From: Apoderus coryli
Lineage: Eukaryota > Arthropoda > Insecta > Coleoptera > Attelabidae
Length of the DNA: 64,000 nt
Assembly (NCBI GenBank): GCA_911728435.2
Contig: OU452202.1
Coordinates: 15,727,135-15,791,134 of the forward strand
Direction: 5' to 3'
Shown here: positions 37,810 to 49,497 of the stretch, one piece after another
Layout: each line of letters starts with the position of its first letter
Position numbering within the stretch: the first letter of the stretch is position 1
Made by a program: the position numbers and the translations under genes
Notes under the pieces: model-generated
The model's database searches: none
What the model was told of the DNA's origin: nothing
What the model saw: only the letters and a program-made list of their open reading frames with translations

Positions 37810-39849
37810 ACTTAAATAAAGGGTGATTAATATACAACGTTAAACAAGATTTTGCAAAGGTGAATGTGGCAAGACGTGTCAGCTGCTATTTTCAAAAGTT
37901 TGCAGGTAATTTGGATTATAAAATAGTAAAAGTGACAATACTGGAATATAGAGAGCGCGAATTGTGGAGAATATTTCTATTTAATATTGCCATTTACCCA
38001 CTCGTACCTCTCTTATTATGTCTTACCGTGTCGAAAAGAGATTGTATGGCATGAGCCTAGATTGTATATTAAACTGTCAACAGAGGAAACAGATCTAATG
38101 TTTGTTATAGTTGAATTACATTAGTGGAGATGTATTTGTTGTAATCGTAATTAAGTGCCTCCACTGCATCCAATTGAATTATTTTTTTCATAATGCATAA
38201 CTTATTGATATTTGCCAGAATGATGTTTAATTTAGAATTGGTTTCATTAGAATTAGTTTAAGATTTATTTTATATTACAGGCAAATAATATTAACAAAAT
38301 AAATAAAGTCATCATCCCTAAACTATCTTTTTGTATTAAATAAATCTTAAAGGTTCACAATATGTGTCGAAGCTATTTAATATGAACCATGCTATAGAAA
38401 CCACATGTCAAAGCGGTTTCGATAATGTGATGTAGTCTTTCATTTGTGGTTGTACCAGACTGAAGATGAAGGTAGTTACCCTAGAAACGTATCTCAATTT
38501 GAAGGATGTAACCTTCAAGGTTTAAGAAATAAAATTACTATGTCGAGGTGAGGATTTTATCTGCTTTGTGAACAACATTGTCTCCAATGAGATCATGAAC
38601 TAGGAAAATAAATATTTTTTTAATATATTTAATATGTAGGATTTTATTTTATTTTTTATATACATTGATATAACGTTAAAGAATATGTATTTTTGCATAT
38701 AAACCAAGAGTTCACTTATTTTGATTTTGTACATCTAACAAAAAAAAAACTTTAGAAATAAGTAGACTAATTTACTTTTCAGTTAACTAGGTAGCCAGGT
38801 ACCTAGCGTGTGTATTTTTGTGTGTAAAATAAATGTAAATATATAATATTTAGAGTTATTACTTTTATAATACACGTTATTTCGTTTGTAAGATTTTTTG
38901 AGAATAAAAATGTTTTTTTTTTCAATATTCCGGTATTTTAAATTTTCAAGTGAAGTACGGGGGTAATACTGGGAAGAGATGGATTACGTTCAATTATAAG
39001 GTTCGTTCCAACCTCCCTAAAAACCGTGTAATGTACGGTCACTCTCATGCGCAATCGTTATATCGCTTTCCAACCTAGCGATTATCGGTCATTGTACGAT
39101 TTCGCTAACGTTCCAACCAAACCTGTGACTGTTTAAGAACCGGTTTCGACACCGTCATTTTGATCACGGGTGAAAAGCAAAATCCGTGTTGACGGATTCA
39201 CGACTGACATGCGCAATATATTTTTTTTTCATTTTGTTCCATGTTATGTTTGTCTCCCATTGACCTTGTATACTAACTAGTATAATATGTCATTGTTCTC
39301 TCCTGTTAAACAACCAATCTCTAACCTTTAGCATGTTTGCTCTTGAATATGTTTTTATCTTTGACTAGCTCAGTCAAAGGTTTTTATTTTTTTCGGGGTT
39401 CTACTAATTGTTTGTGTTGTGCTACCTAGGGTTTAATGAAGAAATAAGACAATACATATTAAGAAAAATGAGTGACGACGGAAGAAGTGATTTGTTGGAC
39501 ACTGCTGACACAAGTAAAGACGATTTTGGATCCTAGGGGAAGATAGACATAATTTAAATAATTAAGTGCTTTATTGAAAATTTAGTATAGGGTACGTTAT
39601 TACATATTTAATGTAAGGCCTATTAGAAAAAAATGAAAGAATCGAAAAAACAGGATACGGGGGTCGTCTCAAACAAAATATCAGCCCATGTATGTTAAAA
39701 TTTCAAGAGTGATAGTTCGTCAATGCGCATTAACTATATATGTTACTTTATTGAGCAGCATTTAGGTGAGGGGATTGCGCGGGGCACGTGACGTCAGCGG
39801 TGACCGGAGTTCTGTGGCCACTAGTTTTTCAAAAATTGAGTTTATCGTT
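37810..39849. other. Intergenic, no gene; one GC-richer island
   Basis: The stretch 38990-39210 is less AT-rich than its surroundings and starts with GTTCGTTCCAACC and contains CGTTCCAACC, hinting at a small transposon, but paired ends were not resolved. A short frame at 39469 (MSDDGRSDLLDTADTSKDDF) ends after about 22 codons and was not accepted. 39660-39840 shares GCGCGGGG and neighbouring short motifs with 31245-31290. Confidence 0.35.
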
Positions 39850-40655
39850 ACGATAATGTTTGTGAGTTACTGAAAGAATTGTATACTTCCTCGAATAAGA
39901 GCTTAAATAAATAAAGTCTTTATTGCAAAACATAAAAAATTTACAAAATGCGAAGTTGGAGTCATAAGACTTCCTCACTTAACCCTTACTAAAAAAACAA
40001 AATTTTATAAAATTGCTAACTATGTTTAATGCAAAAACTTTTTACAATAATATTTTTTAAGGCTTCAAAAATACATTATATTTTTTCGAATAGAACGTTC
40101 TAAAATGTATTCAGCAAAACAAAATATGGACAAAGTTTGTAACTCCCTAAACATAAATTTAAAATTATTGTAATAACTTAGAACAGTAATGTTTTAACTT
40201 AAATAAATAAACATAACTAAAAGTCTTGTTTCTTTATGTAACAAGCAACTCGTAAAAAAGCCTCCCGCTAGAGAATTTCGGCGCATCTAGTGTTGGTAAT
40301 AGGATATAATGGAGTTGTTACTTCTTGTCCGGCCATCGTTTGTGAACTGTGTTTCGCCGGGCATAATGCCTGCTCACGCTAGATGTCGCCAAAAACATCT
40401 CTGTCAGTCATCTCTCGTGCTAGTATAAGCTCCTCGTAAATGTTGGATATTTGGATCACACTGCCTGCCGATCACCACTGATGAGTTGTGGATCAACGAA
40501 ACGGCCCCGTCTGGTGAAAGCATGGTAGTGTGAAACAAATTTCCAACATAACTAAAAGTCTTGATGCTTTATGTAACAAGCTATTCGTAAATAAATTAAA
40601 ATTGTTAATATATAATATTTAAATATAAGCTTACAGAAAAGAGATCCATACAAAG
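39850..40655. repeat. Dispersed repeat, copy 2
   Basis: Collinear with 31280-31820, but interrupted between about 40210 and 40590 by sequence absent from copy 1. The two halves of the similarity resume with AAATTGTTAAT and GCTTACAGAAAAGAGAT. The intruding segment includes TGATCCACAACTCATCAG on the minus strand and looks like a separate repeat. Confidence 0.7.
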
Positions 40656-40949
40656 GTCTGAAAAAGAACAAAACGGTAAAGTTACAATTATGAAATACCA
40701 ATATCCAACTCGTCACTTACACTAAATAATTCCAACTAGCTTTCGATTTTGACCTAACCACTGATGATAGAAATATTCCGAAACATGTAGGTAGGTAGGT
40801 ATGGTTCAATGGTAATATAACTATTAAAGCTTGTATTGTGGAGTAGATAGATGTCTTTCATTGCCATTGCATTGCTGCTATGGATTATTTCTTAAAAATA
40901 TTTAAAAATGTACATGTTAGGTTTACCTATTAATATCAAGAAATGGCTC

Positions 40950-42420
40950 GGATTACCAAACGCAAACAACTTTCAAACATTCTCGCTAGACGCTTTATCT
41001 ATTTTTTACACCGGGTAATCCTAATCACAACGAAAATACCTACGAATATTGAACTGCATTAGTTAAGCCGGGTTAGGAATATACTCAAGGGATTTAAAAT
41101 ATATCAAGATTCAACAACATTCCAGGTAATCCTTATCACATCTCCATTGTCACCCTTTTTAAGAATCTCAAAAACTGTTTGGGTATTGGAATTTCCTCAT
41201 CAATAAGGTTAGACTAGGGTGATATCCCTGTTGACCTAATCTCCGACAGTGAAAGAGTATTATAGCTGCTAGAAACATCATGTGTTTTGGACGTTTATAG
41301 TTTATTGTGGACAACGCCCTTTGGTTGGAAAGGTTCGTTTCACCGACCACCACTTCCATCACATTCTCGCTAGAAACTTTATTTGCTCTTAATATCACAT
41401 TAAAGAACTTGCGATATCAAATTCGATGACTGAGAATTCTTACGAATATTGAACTGTCTTAAGCCGGCTCGAAAGTGTTGGCGAATAGTCAAGATATTTA
41501 TAAAATATCAATCCACTCCAAGTAATACTAATCACATCGCTATTACTGTTCCCTTTTGAAGAGTCTCAAAACTGTGTATTGGAATTTCCTCATCACTGCA
41601 AGATTAGATTAGGATGACATGCCTGTTGGCCTAAATATCGACTGTGAAAGAGTATTATTATAGTTCCCAGCACCATAATGTTTTTTGGAAATTTATATAT
41701 GGACAACGCTCTTTTGTTGGAAAGGTTCGCATCACCGACCACCATTTCCAATACATTCTCGCTAGAAACTTTATTGACTCTTAACACGTTAACGACCTTG
41801 CGATATCAAATTCGATGACTTTGAAAATCCTCTTTTTAAGAGCATGAAAACTGTATATTGGAATTTCCTCATCACTGCAAGATTAAATTAGGATGACATG
41901 CCTGTTGACCTAAATCTCAACTGTGAAAGAGTATTATTATAGTTCCCAGCAACATAATGTTTTTTGGAAATTTATATATGGACAACGCCCTTTTGTTGGA
42001 AAGGTTCGCATCACTGACCACCACTTCCAATACACATTCTCGCTAGAAACTTTATTCACTCTTAACACGCTAACGACCTTATTGCGATATCAAACTCGAT
42101 GACTTTGAAAATTCCTACGAATATTGAACTGTGTTAAACCGGTTAGAAGTGTGGAGGATATCAATACGCTCCAGGTAATACAAATCACATCGCTATTACT
42201 GTTCCCTTTTCAAGAGTATCTAAACTGTGTATTGGAATTTCCTCATCACTGCAAGATTAGACCAAGATGACATGCCTGTTGGCCTAAATCCCGATTGTGA
42301 AAGAGTATTATTATAGCTGCCAGCAACATAATGTTTTTTGGAAATTTATATATATGGACAACTTTATTCACTCTTAACACGTTAACTACCTTGCCATAAC
42401 AAACTCGATGACTTGGAAAT
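40950..42420. repeat. Degenerate tandem array, unit about 385-390 bp, five partial copies
   Basis: The motif CATTCTCGCTAGA recurs at about 40979, 41363, 41753 and 42033, and its downstream ACTTTATTCACTCTTAACAC again at 42360. ATTGGAATTTCCTCATCA recurs at about 41187, 41580, 41857 and 42234. ACGAATATTGAACTG recurs at about 41041, 41444 and 42117. The shorter 277-280-bp interval shows one unit lost about 100 bp. On the minus strand two units share an open frame (SSENV...LSN-RALS), but the third unit breaks it, so coding is unlikely. Confidence 0.85.
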
Positions 42421-42623
42421 GGGTGCGTTAATGATGTCCATATCCCATTAATTACGTAAATAACTATTACAAAATTGATACTTTAATATACATAATACAA
42501 ACTCCCATACGGCGCATGTATTTTTTTTACCTAATTTCTTATTAGTTAGAATTAAGAATTAATAATTATTTTGCTTACCTGAAATTCTCCTTTCTTATAT
42601 CTTAAAATTAATAAATCAAAATA

Positions 42624-44520
42624 ATGAAAATGACTATTTTATACTTGCTGATAGCGATACTACCAATTTTAGCTCAGGATGATGTCCTTGTACTAACTAA
42701 AAGCATTATACGCCCGTGCAAGAATTGCATCATACAAGTTATCTTTCACTTCAAACAGTCTGCAGCAAATTGTAGCAGCCGCAACCAGAACCAGAAGCAA
42801 GGAAATGGGTAGGTACTCCAAATTTATATTTGACACATAGAAGAAAAAGCTCTAAAACAATATAACAACTCTAGTGTTTTTATATAGTCGATTAAAATAA
42901 TATACAATTATACCTACCTAATAACCTCAAGGGTTGAGGATTTTCTTCAACCAAGTTGTTAGTCGATAGTCACTAAAGGGTTCCTATGTTTGGTTGGAAT
43001 TGATATTCACTATAAGACCTATATGTAGAGATAAGATTTGTAAAAATTAGGTAAGTAGCTAAAATACAAAAAATATGGAAGGAAAAATACTCACGCATTC
43101 TTGATGGAAACTGAATCCTACTCAAAGCAGATCGAAAATAAGAAATTATTACCCACTGAGTTACTGTACAATATATTCCCAAACTGGTTTTCCAACACTT
43201 CATTACCTAAAAACTTAATTTTTAAACCAAATAATTTTCGAACATTACAACAACGAATCTGTCACATTAAAAAAAAAGGACGCGGAAACATTAATCTAGT
43301 CGACTATGAAAATTAAAACTTGGAACACCAACTATGCAACCAAAATGTTCCCACTTGTAATTATTAAAAATATCAAAATATTAGAATTTAGATGAAAATT
43401 AGATTAGAAGACAAAAATAGAAATACTTAAACCTCGTTGAATTCAAATATATTTAAAATTTCTGAAAATTGACGTTCCGCAGAAACAGCTGTCTAAAAAT
43501 CAGAATATTCGATATCCGAAGCATAGATAAACAACATTAAGCATATAAGAGAAATATATCGGAATTTAGGGCGCGGCCATTTTTATATTCTACTACAAAG
43601 GAGTCTTAAAAAGAGCATACATTAATTTGCCAAAGTGCCGAGCCAATCAAAATCCGTATATTATGCGGGATCCGGGCAATACACCTGATTTATTATTTTT
43701 GTTTGTTGTTTGGCGCCATACCAAGATATCAAACATTCAAAACAATTTTGCAAATTTGTCCACGATTATATCATACCAATCAGTTTATTGTTTGTATGGT
43801 GTAAAATAGCATATAATATTTTATCTGTGTCGAGTTTGTTTTCTTGTAAACAGAAATTCCATTGTTGTGTAGATATACAGACATTCTTTGTTATTTAATA
43901 TTTTGTTTTTAATTCTAGCAAAGTCTAGATTTCCATTGCATAAACTTTGGTTCTAGTGTTGGTTATGGTTATATCTTTGGTTATAATTAAGAACCATCAT
44001 TACCATTACAGCGAAATACATTTCAGTAGCGTGTCGACAAGAAGCAGGCATGTGAGGAATTTCCATCCGGAGTCAAAAGTAGCCGCACGAGCAAAAGAAA
44101 ACCACTTCATATGCCCTATATTTATGCACAAATACAGAGAAGTTTTCCACACATAATACTTAGATTAATCATTTCAATAATATTCATAAGATAGATATTA
44201 AACAATCTGTTTTATATTTTAGAACTTCTGAAGATTTTACAGCTTCGAGCCAACAGGAAAACAGAGAAGTAGTAGGAATAAATGTCATAATGGAGAAGAA
44301 ATCATACTATATAACTACTGCAATAGAAGCGATTCAGGAGGTTGGGCATTTATTTATTTACTTAATAATACGGGTATTTGTGGAAATCTTGCTTTTAGGT
44401 TATGTAAGTTCATGTACAAAACGCACATGCAGACTGGAGGTACTATTCGTATTCGTGGTACTAAAAAAAGTTATAAAAATAGCAACTAAGAAAAGTAGAA
44501 CATGTTCTGTTTGTGACTGA
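42624..44520 (+). CDS. Possible small secreted or membrane protein, two exons
   Basis: Exon 42624-42808 begins MKMTILYLLIAILPILAQ, a clear signal peptide, followed by a Cys-containing stretch (RPCKNCII, ANCSS) and an Asn/Gln-rich end, with donor GG|GTAGGT. Exon 44223-44520 follows a TTTTAG acceptor, fits the phase, and encodes TSEDFTASSQQENREVVG, a hydrophobic HLFIYLIIRVFVEILLLGY span, and a Cys/Lys-rich tail to TGA, about 160 residues in total. No family was recognised. A strong internal donor TAT|GTAAGT at about 44402 means the second exon may end there and continue elsewhere. Intermediate frames at 43101-43316 and 43947-44156 were not used because no clean splice pair joins them. Confidence 0.38.
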
Positions 44521-47500
44521 AAATGCGCCAATTTATGCGCAGAATGTCTTTTTTTTATTGCTGGAAAATATTGTTAAGTGTTGAAGCGGCAGCCATGGCA
44601 AGTACTAAATTTCTACGATTCATATTAGATCAACTATGTAGTTGAATTTTGTGAAATTTATCAGACCAATTTAGCACTAAATCTATAACCTTGTCAGACG
44701 GCTTTTATCTCGTAATACCACAGCTTATTATAACATGTAATTATTATAATCTGGAACAAACACATGTAGCAATATGTAACTACCAACTGGAAGTAAAAGT
44801 TAAGAAAATGAAGTGGCAATAATACGTAGTTTCTGTTTAGTATTTAATTTAACGTAACATAATTGAAATAGTACACAGAAATATAAACCGACTCTCTAAC
44901 AAATTTCAGGATATTTTTGGTCAGATATGTTAGATGCTAATTTAGAAATTATTTTTCCCAAACGAATTCTCTAGAGACAAACTATAAAATAAGTATTAAA
45001 TAAGACGATATATTTCTTCTGTTCTTCATCTAATTTCTTATTAGTCGATATAGTACATTAATATGGTAGATTTGGAAGTAAGAACTTAAAAATGTCTGAA
45101 CGTTAAACGACAAAGTTGAATTTGGATTACTCAAAATCTATCAAATTAAGTATAAATTATTGATACTTTTGCATTCAAGAGCATTTAAGGTATATTAATA
45201 TGCATAATATTTCTATAATATAGCACACAGCAAGCAAGTGTTTAAGGCGCATGCGGTCTGTGTGACATGAATTTGGATGATTTTTCTAACAGACTACTAC
45301 AATCTACAACATTATTTTCGTTGTCTAACATATAATATGCTAGATCCTAGATGTCGATCTAAGTTTTATAGGGAGGGGCAAAGCTCAATGTTTTTGTTCT
45401 ATTTGATTTTGTATATTGTTGATTGTTTATGAAATTTCCTAGTCGATTTGTGCTTCTGGGGGATCGAGTTGTGGGTGACGTAAAAATAAAAATACTTCTG
45501 TTAAATACCAAAAAAATAATTGGTTACACTTATCCATACTACCTATGAGTTAACTAATACCTGGTTACAAATTAATAATGCGAAGTGTTATTAAGTGGTG
45601 ATTGTAATTAATGTTAAAATAAATACAAAACAGTTTTAGTTCATCTGGAAATAATAAGGTGCAGTGTTTTTGTGCAATACCTAATTTTGTTCCAGTAATC
45701 TCGTGAGAAGAAATTTCATCACATAACAAATTAAAGATGTAAGTATAAGCATTTGTAATAATAAATGGTATTTAGTTATTGATTTAAAATCAAGTACTAA
45801 TATTTTTTAGATATAATATGTACCTAAGCACAGTTTGCATAAAATGCAAATACAAAGGACCTAGTCAATGATATTTTAATTAAAATGACAATCTTCATGC
45901 CATTTATTATTATGATTATTTTTAGTTGAGAGTAACAAATATGCTAGAGTGTCTTATTTAGACAATTAGTCATTATGATTAAGTACAGTAACTAGAGTAT
46001 TATAACGGAGTATTTTTAAGTTGAATGACACCATTTCCTCTTGCATTTTTTTCTTTATATTTCAGTGTCTGTTGTAGTTATATCGTTATACCTATATGCA
46101 AACTTTGTAGGGGCTGCTCAAATTATCGATTTGCTTTATTACAATATGTAAACAAACTCAATGTAAATATTGCAGGCAATGGTAGTAATCAGTTAAAGTT
46201 TATCTGAACGCCTAACGTAACAAGTTTTAACCTATATTAAGTACCTAGGTACCTATATATAAATCATTTTGTGGAGTAGACGTGTTTTATCCAAGTTAAA
46301 GTTGATTTGATTTGATCGCTAAATACTTACCTATACTTAATTTTTGTTAATTTCCTACTTCACTGTTTTGTTGTAAAACTTTTTCTAGATTTTCGGAGTC
46401 ATACAAAATACCTATGTGTTTGGGTACGTGATGATTCTCCTTCGATATCCTCCAAGCGAAAGAAACAACAACAGAAAGTTGCTGGGAGCCAATTCTAGGT
46501 TTAATTCGCGATCGCGAGTGATGTAGGTAGCGTCTTAGCGGGCATGATCTGCCTTGAACGTTCAATCCCATTCAGTCCAATACCATTTGGTGTACAATTT
46601 TAATGTTATAGGTGGTAGTGACAGTCCCGAACGCTTATCCTCAGCTAAGTTTTTAAAATTCAGCTGTCCATATTTTTTTTTTGGGAAATAAGTAAGCGTA
46701 TGGCTTTTCTAATAATAATTTAAGCACGGCACCCTAGGTAGATTCCTATAATGTACGATTTTTCCATTTTTACAAAAAAACTGATAGTTATTGACCCAAA
46801 CTACCAAAATGGTTTTGACAGATGGATCTTCATGTTGGGACACAAAACTTTTCAGACAATCGTCGTAAACTAGGTATTATTTTACTATTGAAAACGCTTT
46901 TCAAGTGTTTTCAATTTTATGTGAGTGCGTTGGAAATACTAAGTAAAAGTGTTATTTACTTATATACCTGAACATGAATCAAAACAAGTAAGATTAGCTT
47001 TCATTTTCATAATGTTTAACTATCATTGCTTGTAATAGAATTTATAACAATCAATATCCTTGTGTGGTGTGTAGTCTACCTATTTTATTATTAATAGTTT
47101 GATTATGTACTGTTATTGTTGCTATTATACATTTCACAGCTACCTATGTGCTTTATTTTTTTGCTCGAGCTACGTAACTATCCACAAGTTTAATTTATTG
47201 TTCTAATAAAAATAAATATTTCTTAATTCTTAGATTGTTATAAATACTTATGTATACATTCATCAAGTTGTGTTTGTTTCTTTAAGACTAAGGTAAATCG
47301 TTTCTCTTGCTTGAATTTATATAAGATTATTCAATAAATACTTAAGTAATGAGACAAAACTTTTTACAAATTCATAGTCTATTCCAATTTTTAGATTAAA
47401 CGCTCAATTAATATTAATCCATTCGATCGAATGCGGCACATTCACTGTCTGAGGACAAGTCAGTCTGCTTTAGAAAAATAATAAGGATAACATTTGAAAA

Positions 47501-47699
47501 CAAAGAACGAAGAACGTGAACCTTAGAAGAAGAAAGAACATGACTAGAAGACGAAACAAAATTACGTCAATGAAAGAAAAAGATGCCAAGAAGAGAAGAA
47601 ACAACGCGAGGAAAACATAGAAGCTGAACATTGGAGACGACCGAAGGAGAAGAAATAAAACTACGCGATGCTGAGAAAGAGACACAAACAAGGAAGCAT
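44521..47699. other. Intergenic AT-rich DNA, no gene seen
   Basis: Frames at 46025-46207 and 46347-46571 are short and motif-free. No paired inverted or direct repeat longer than about 20 bp was noticed. Confidence 0.4.
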
Positions 47700-47950
47700 T
47701 AATGATAAAATCCAATATACCTAAATGATGAGAACTTTTATAGAAGAAATAAGACAACAAAAGGATTACGCGTCTTCCGCAAGCACAAGCAGGCCGCTCC
47801 TTTGGTGGATCTGTGGCGAAGCGGGTCGTTTTCGTAACCGATGTTACAAGCCAACGGGTGTTGCAGACCAGCGGAACCAAGATAATCGTGAACACAGCTT
47901 CGAGATGCGGAAGCTGAACAGACCATATTTCATTACCATTGAAGCTTAGA
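47700..47950 (+). pseudogene. LTR-retrotransposon gag zinc-knuckle relic
   Basis: The plus frame from 47725 reads LWWICGEAGRFRNRCYKPTG, a degenerate C-x2-CGE-GH-x4-C zinc knuckle: the first Cys is replaced by Trp and the His by Arg. A purine-rich, Arg/Glu-rich stretch precedes it (47500-47700), as in many gag proteins. No pol motifs follow. The longer antisense frame over the same region has composition explained by this purine-rich strand. Confidence 0.5.
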
Positions 47951-48387
47951 TCCATAAAATATGCTTGATATGGGTCAGTTAAACCACAGTTTAGGTTAGG
48001 TTGAGTTGGGAGGCTCGGGATCGAATCACGAGTTTTATTAATTATTTTTATATCATAAATTATTACAGCTACTTACTGTGATCAAATTAACGTTCTAGAA
48101 ATGACATTGACGTTATTTTTTTCGAAATCTTTTCGTTAATTTGATGTTGATGTTTGTTTTTAATTCTAAATAATTACTACTGATAACTTATCTGATTTCC
48201 AGTGTACCTATTCTTTGTTAGCCGCAAAAAAATTAAATGAAATAGGTAGCTGTACTAATTTGGAATGATGTGCAAGATAATAATAAAACTCAAACAATGG
48301 ACTCGGTATCACCAAGCATGCCCAACTAAGGTTTTTTAAGACTAAATCAATAAAACCGCAACTTTTCTTTAGCTTGATTTTTTTTAA

Positions 48388-48520
48388 CACGTTAAGCCCC
48401 GGGTGGCGTCAAAGTAATGCCACGCTAACTTGTTGCCTTTGGACCGGGAGGCATCATGGCGATGCCTCACAATTGGTATCAGGGATATACGATGTGGCAT
48501 TAAAACGATGCCACGGAGTG
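48388..48520. repeat. Three evenly spaced hairpins next to a TTAA
   Basis: Hairpins at 48403-48423 (GTGGCGTCAAAGTAATGCCAC without its last base in 20), 48448-48468 (GAGGCATC, GATGCCTC arms) and 48494-48514 (GTGGCAT, ATGCCAC arms). Starts are 45 and 46 bp apart. The first follows TTAAGCCCCGGG, a TTAA tetranucleotide plus CCCCGGG like piggyBac-type ends. Locally GC-rich in AT-rich surroundings. Confidence 0.6.
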
Positions 48521-49497
48521 AATTAAAAGTGACATAGACTGAAAGTATATACTCTTCCGATTGTGAAAACATATGCTGACTCTGAGTATTATGACTAGTT
48601 TTCAAAATATAACTCTTCAACTATAGAAAATTATAAAAATTAGTTACACAAAGTGAATTTCGCAAAAAAACACATTTTTTCAAGTAAAATTAAAATTTAT
48701 TTCTGGATTTTGTTGAAATTATAGAACCAATTCAACCTATAAAATATAATGTTGCCGTGTTGGAGCGGTGAGGAAAATACTGTCTACTTTTATACAAATG
48801 AACATACAATTGTTAATACATAAAGGATTTTTAAAATATCGTATGACATGTATTGTTATGAAAAGTTAAAAGGGTGCGCCTATGGACGGCTACGGTCGGT
48901 ATTGACATTACAAAGGGAGGTTGAGTTGTGGTTTTTTATATCATTTTAAATTAAAATTAGAAAGACTATACCTTGTATGCCTTGCTAACAATATCGTAGT
49001 AATGGCTATTATTATTATTAAGAGACGATCGGGTCGTTGCTTTTGATTTTTAATAATATATTAACGAGTATATTTAATACCTACATTTTAATAATATTGT
49101 TTAAAATTAGAACGACAAAAAACTAATTTACTCTTTTGTTTCAGCCCCAAGAAAACAAAATCTCATCAAATGACTCACAACAAATGAAAACAATCTTAAT
49201 AACAAACAAAAGGTAGTGCACACAATTTGATATTGCGCTAATTACTATCTAATCAGTAGGAATTAAAATGTGTTTTCATCGTCTGATACATTCCAACTTG
49301 TTAATCTAAAAGAAATGGTTATAATCAAAAGTAAATCATTATTAAAATCATAAATTAAAATAGTAAGAACTTAATATTAGGTATGCATAAAAGTGAATAT
49401 GTCTTAACTAAAAACTAATACAATAATAACCTTAAACGATTATCCACCAGTGTCTATTAACTTTTTATTATTGTGATCTCGCTTGTTCGTGATAATC
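48521..49497. other. Upstream region of the prominin gene
   Basis: AT-rich with no recognised element; it presumably contains the promoter or a 5' UTR intron of the gene starting at 49498. A TTTCAG at about 49138-49143 could be the acceptor of a 5' UTR exon. Confidence 0.35.

Noticed and set aside
41168..41787. Protein-coding potential of the tandem array (minus strand)
   Set aside because: Two units share an open frame, but a third unit breaks it, and no start, splice or domain evidence exists.
47470..47955. 161-aa hydrophobic minus-strand frame
   Set aside because: Its Phe/Leu-rich sequence is the reverse of a purine-rich gag-type strand, and the plus strand carries the zinc-knuckle relic.
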